DNA from: Microcaldota archaeon
GTDB lineage: Archaea > Micrarchaeota > Micrarchaeia > Micrarchaeales > CABMGC01
DNA: 9,322 nucleotides
Reading direction: 5' to 3'
Assembly (NCBI GenBank): GCA_021821605.1
Contig: JAKACG010000027.1
Span: 1-9,322 of the forward strand
Notes under the pieces: model-generated
What the model saw: the letters and a program-made list of their open reading frames with translations, nothing else
What the model was told of the DNA's origin: nothing
The model's database searches: none
Position numbers and translations under genes: made by a program
In this document: positions 6,622 through 9,322 of the stretch, piece after piece
Layout: every line of letters starts with the position of its first letter
How positions within the stretch are numbered: the stretch's first letter is position 1

Positions 6622-6663
6622 AAAAAGACCTTATCGCTTAATATTTTCAAATAGACCTTAACG
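6622..6663 (-). repeat. Two-copy 15-nt direct repeat in the uL30 leader
   Basis: On the plus strand 6622-6636 and 6649-6663 match at 13 of 15 positions (core AGACCTTA, ending CG) and are 27 nt apart. Read on the minus strand the elements are CGATAAGGTCTTTTT, ending at the uL30 start codon, and CGTTAAGGTCTATTT upstream. If transcription begins near 6668, both copies are in the mRNA leader. It could be a regulatory site or a small duplication. Confidence 0.5.
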
Positions 6664-6689
6664 TTATGCATGATATTGAGTTATAAAGC

Positions 6690-6697
6690 TATATATT
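6690..6697 (-). promoter_or_regulatory. Putative TATA box for the uL30 cluster
   Basis: The minus strand reads AATATATA, 69-76 nt before the uL30 ATG. A start site about 25 nt downstream would give a leader of about 45 nt. A second A/T-rich candidate (GAAAATATTA near 6640-6649) would give a near-leaderless mRNA. The choice is uncertain. Confidence 0.35.
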
Positions 6698-6780
6698 ACT
6701 TTCTGACAGTGTTTTGTGAGAGTATATAATAAAAGTTAATAAAAGTATTAAAACCCATAATCTATTTACATATTAAAGTA

Positions 6781-6788
6781 TTTAAATA
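6781..6788 (+). promoter_or_regulatory. Canonical archaeal TATA box (TTTAAATA)
   Basis: This is an exact match to the archaeal box A consensus. Its centre is about 27 nt before the ATG at 6812, so transcription should begin at or next to the start codon, giving a leaderless mRNA. The purine-rich TTAAAGTA just upstream could serve as the TFB recognition element. Confidence 0.7.
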
Positions 6789-6811
6789 TTAACACATAAT
6801 ATAAACCATTG

Positions 6812-7585
6812 ATGTTTATGCGCGGAATTGTATATATACTTGCTTTTATGAGCTTTTTTTATATTTTATCAAATGCATACGCTTACTATAATATAACATA
6901 TATAAACACCACTCTTATTCTTAATCCGAATCAAACCGCACATGTCATAGAGGTTTTTACCGTATACGCAAGCAATACTTCAATAGCCACATATCAACAA
7001 AATAAAGATGCAATTGGAGTAACACTTAGCGAGTGGCAAAAGGTACTATTAACAAGTGGATTAGAGCAGCATATACTTGGAGGAGGACATAGTTTTTACA
7101 ACTTTGAGTTCCTTCCAGGACCTATGATAGCAGTTCCAGGAGGAGGATATGCAACCATGACAATGAACTATTACGTTAAAAACGCAACTATAATAAAAAA
7201 TATAGCTCCTAGAAAATTTGAGTACTCATTTAACAACAGCATCTTTAATTTTGAGCAGGAAGCAAGTGGTCAGATACTACCAAGCAACACTAGATTAAAC
7301 TTAATCATACCTAATGGTGCAGATTTAGTAAGTATTTACCCTTTGCCAGACACGCCAAAGCCTAATTTTGTAGGCAATTATAGCAATGACACAGAGTTTT
7401 CATGGTATACTGGAGAGCCTCTTTCACAATTTTCATTCCAGTATGTAATAACAGAATCTCCAGAGACCGAGGTTTTGAACTACTTAAATAATGTATATAC
7501 TAACTACTCTACAGAGATGTTTTTGGGCGTTGTCCTTTTAATAATAATAGGAGTAGTATATTTCTATAGAAAAAGCAGGCAGTAA
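6812..7585 (+). CDS. Secreted membrane-anchored protein of unknown function
   Basis: I do not recognise the family. The 257-residue product has a signal peptide (Arg4, hydrophobic 5-19, likely cleavage after NAYA at 21-24), an extracellular domain of about 210 residues, and one C-terminal membrane helix (about 236-252) with the short basic tail RKSRQ inside. The extracellular part has no cysteine, looks rich in beta-strand, and holds nine Asn-x-Ser/Thr sequons, so it may be N-glycosylated. The gene stands alone on the plus strand between two minus-strand units. The TATA box at 6781 places the transcript start at ATG 6812; TTG 6809 and ATG 6818 are in-frame alternatives that barely change the protein. 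The topology is clear; the role is not. Confidence 0.8.
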   Translation: MFMRGIVYILAFMSFFYILSNAYAYYNITYINTTLILNPNQTAHVIEVFTVYASNTSIATYQQNKDAIGVTLSEWQKVLLTSGLEQHILGGGHSFYNFEFLPGPMIAVPGGGYATMTMNYYVKNATIIKNIAPRKFEYSFNNSIFNFEQEASGQILPSNTRLNLIIPNGADLVSIYPLPDTPKPNFVGNYSNDTEFSWYTGEPLSQFSFQYVITESPETEVLNYLNNVYTNYSTEMFLGVVLLIIIGVVYFYRKSRQ

Positions 7586-7648
7586 TCATACAACAATTAA
7601 TGATTTATTATATTATGGTAAGAGTTTTATACTAACAAAAGAATCTCT

Positions 7649-7657
7649 AAAATAAAA
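7649..7657 (-). terminator. Possible U-rich terminator after the AAA+ ATPase gene
   Basis: The minus strand reads TTTTATTTT beginning 14 nt after the ATPase stop, in the 86-nt gap between convergent genes. The short T-runs fit archaeal intrinsic termination but are weak in such AT-rich DNA. Confidence 0.4.
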
Positions 7658-7671
7658 TGATGAACATATTG

Positions 7672-9321
7672 TCAGCGTAGATGTTCAGACTCAAAGATAT
7701 CATATTTAGATAGTATAATCTTACTTGCTTGTGGTTTTGTCTTTTTTATTATAGAAAGAAGCATATCCATAGATAATACCTCTTTGTTCTCTGAATCATA
7801 GTCATCACCATTCTGCTCTATTGTTTTTTCAAGAGCTTGCATCTTTGCCTCTCTGCAAATCTCTACTATTTCAGCTCCAGTATAACCACTGGATGCAGAT
7901 GAAAGAGTAGCAAAATTTATATCTGAAGCAATAGGTGAGTCCACAAGTGTCTTTCTAAAAAGCTCCTCTCTTGCATCCTTTCCTGGAGGTTTAACATATA
8001 TTAATTTATCCAACCTCCCAGGACGAATTAATGCAGGATCTATGGCTTCTGGCCTGTTTGTAGCCCCTACAAGGACAACACCCTCAGTTTCCTTAAGTTC
8101 TTCGAACTCTCTTAGGAACTCTGAGGTTATCTTTATTCCTAGTTCACTAGTATTGGAGCGGTCAGGAACAAGAGAGTCTATTTCATCTATAAAAATAACA
8201 GATGGAGCATTCTCCTTTGCCCTTAGAAATGACTCCTTTATTGTATTGACTGCATTATCATATCCTTCCTTACTTAAATCAGAGCCAAGTATGTGAATAA
8301 GTTTTATATCTGAGTATTGGTTTGATACTGCCTTCATCAGCATTGTCTTTCCACACCCTGGCGGACCATATAAAAGAATACCAGTTATGTTCTTAATCTT
8401 GTAAGACTTTACTAGATTAGGATGTTCCAGAGGTATGCGTATAGCCTCATCTAAGGCTTTTTTAGCTTCCGATATATTGATAACATCATCTAAAAGAATC
8501 TCCTGTTTCTTTTCTACCAACTCTGGATTAAGCCTTCTTTCAAAGTCTATCTTGAACTTCTCATATAGCTCTAACTGTGACAGAGAAGTAGAAGGCTTTA
8601 CAGAACTTATGACCGTAAGTAAATCGGAGGTCTGTATCTTGAGAGGCTTTGAGTTTTTTATAGCCTCACCAGCAACCTTAGCCGCAGTTTCCGAGAATAT
8701 TGCTGAGATATCTGCACCTGAAAATCTGCTCGTTAGCTTTGCAAGTTTTTCATAATCAAGATCTGAACTTACAGGATACTTTGCCGCATATTTTTTAAAG
8801 ATCTCAAGTCTGCCGCTTTTATCTGGTAGAGGCATGTATATTATACGATCAAATCTACCAGGCCTCAATAAGGCAGAATCTATAAGATTAGGTACATTTG
8901 TAGAACCAACTATTACAACGCCATCTATTTTTTGAAAGCCGTCCATCTCGGAGAGTAGGTCCGAAAGGAGCTCTCTGTTTGACTCACTTGTAGAGTCGGC
9001 TCTCTTAGCGCTTATACCATCTATTTCATCAAAGAACAATACAGTAGGTGTATGTGCCCTTGCAGAGTCAAAGATCTTTGAAAGTGCCTTTGAGCTATCT
9101 CCTGGACTTGATGAGATTATTGAGGATGCTTTTACATAAATGAATCTTGCGCGTATTTCTTTTGATATTGCACGCATAAGCATTGTTTTTCCAGTCCCAG
9201 GAGGACCAAAAAGAAGTATGCCTTTTGATGGTTTTATATTATATGCACCGGAGATTCCTTTATGCTCAATTGGTTGTAATATAGCTTCTGTAAGCTCATT
9301 TTTGGTTTGGTCATAATTACC
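7672..9321 (-). CDS. Cdc48/VAT-like tandem AAA+ ATPase, 5' end outside window
   Basis: ATP-driven unfoldase of the Cdc48/p97/VAT class, which extracts and unfolds proteins, in archaea often for the proteasome. The frame is open to the right edge, and the 549 visible residues cover two AAA+ modules. Module 1 has Walker A GPPGTGKT (39-46), Walker B DEID (98-101), sensor GSTN and the arginine-finger segment LRPGRFDR. Module 2 has GPPGCGKT (319-326), DEID (379-382), GATN and IRPGRLDK. ATP binding and hydrolysis therefore look intact in both. The pore loops differ from VAT/p97: SSSPGD (70-75) replaces the KYYGE-type loop and KEGYDN (351-356) replaces KWVGE. The entry to module 2 reads LDDVINISEAKK where family members have a DDIGGL-type motif. 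The ATG at 9183 falls after Walker A and cannot be the start. The N-terminal substrate-binding domain is not visible. Confidence 0.93.
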   Translation of the reverse strand, partial: GNYDQTKNELTEAILQPIEHKGISGAYNIKPSKGILLFGPPGTGKTMLMRAISKEIRARFIYVKASSIISSSPGDSSKALSKIFDSARAHTPTVLFFDEIDGISAKRADSTSESNRELLSDLLSEMDGFQKIDGVVIVGSTNVPNLIDSALLRPGRFDRIIYMPLPDKSGRLEIFKKYAAKYPVSSDLDYEKLAKLTSRFSGADISAIFSETAAKVAGEAIKNSKPLKIQTSDLLTVISSVKPSTSLSQLELYEKFKIDFERRLNPELVEKKQEILLDDVINISEAKKALDEAIRIPLEHPNLVKSYKIKNITGILLYGPPGCGKTMLMKAVSNQYSDIKLIHILGSDLSKEGYDNAVNTIKESFLRAKENAPSVIFIDEIDSLVPDRSNTSELGIKITSEFLREFEELKETEGVVLVGATNRPEAIDPALIRPGRLDKLIYVKPPGKDAREELFRKTLVDSPIASDINFATLSSASSGYTGAEIVEICREAKMQALEKTIEQNGDDYDSENKEVLSMDMLLSIIKKTKPQASKIILSKYDIFESEHLR

Positions 9322-9322
9322 T

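Noticed and set aside
7584..7605. Hairpin (AATCAT/ATGATT, 10-nt loop) at the end of the membrane-anchored protein gene as a terminator
   Set aside because: The stem is only 6 bp, mostly A/T, and is not followed by a T-run on the plus strand; expected by chance in this composition.
8042..8755. Plus-strand open frames opposite the AAA+ ATPase
   Set aside because: They are antisense to conserved AAA+ motifs and have no features of their own.
9181..9183. ATG at 9183 as start of the AAA+ ATPase
   Set aside because: The frame continues upstream and encodes the Walker A motif GPPGTGKT immediately before this methionine, so the gene extends past the window edge.
1..9322. CRISPR array, transposon or prophage remnant
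   Set aside because: No regularly spaced repeats, transposase, integrase or terminal inverted repeats were seen on either strand.

Overview
The window comes from an AT-rich archaeal genome, most likely a small-genome DPANN lineage of the Micrarchaeota/Parvarchaeota (ARMAN) type. The archaeal evidence is a tRNA with an intron just after the anticodon, archaeal-type uL30 and uL15, a beta-CASP aCPSF-type nuclease, a Cdc48-like double AAA+ ATPase, a class III (pilin-like) signal sequence and TTTAAATA-type TATA boxes. The lineage is an inference, mainly from the QSAMEYL...YGWAIL pilin-like N-terminus joined to a DUF2341-type domain; no marker here settles it.

Layout. Plus strand, 1-2486: the 3' part of a family 4-like uracil-DNA glycosylase (cut by the left edge), an intron-containing tRNA-Ile(GAU), a secreted pilin-like DUF2341/lectin-like surface protein, and an acylphosphatase. 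Minus strand, 6621-2476: a five-gene run uL30, uL15, GT4 glycosyltransferase, coiled-coil protein, aCPSF2-like beta-CASP nuclease. It meets the acylphosphatase tail to tail with an 11-bp overlap. Plus strand, 6812-7585: a signal-peptide, membrane-anchored, sequon-rich protein of unknown function, divergent from uL30 and with a canonical TATA box. Minus strand, 9321-7672: a Cdc48/VAT-like tandem AAA+ ATPase, cut by the right edge.

How the genes relate. uL30 and uL15 are the end of the archaeal spc ribosomal operon, but the usual next gene, secY, is absent; a glycosyltransferase, a coiled-coil protein and an RNA-processing nuclease follow instead. Translation, RNA 3'-end processing and envelope glycosylation may therefore share one transcript. 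The two surface proteins are possible glycosylation targets, but nothing in the sequence shows this.

No CRISPR array, insertion sequence, integrase or other mobile-element signature was seen. The points most worth a second look are the altered pore loops in both AAA+ rings, the coiled-coil gene abutting the nuclease gene, the spc tail without secY, the displaced Fe-S cysteine in the glycosylase, and a repeated 15-nt element in the uL30 leader.
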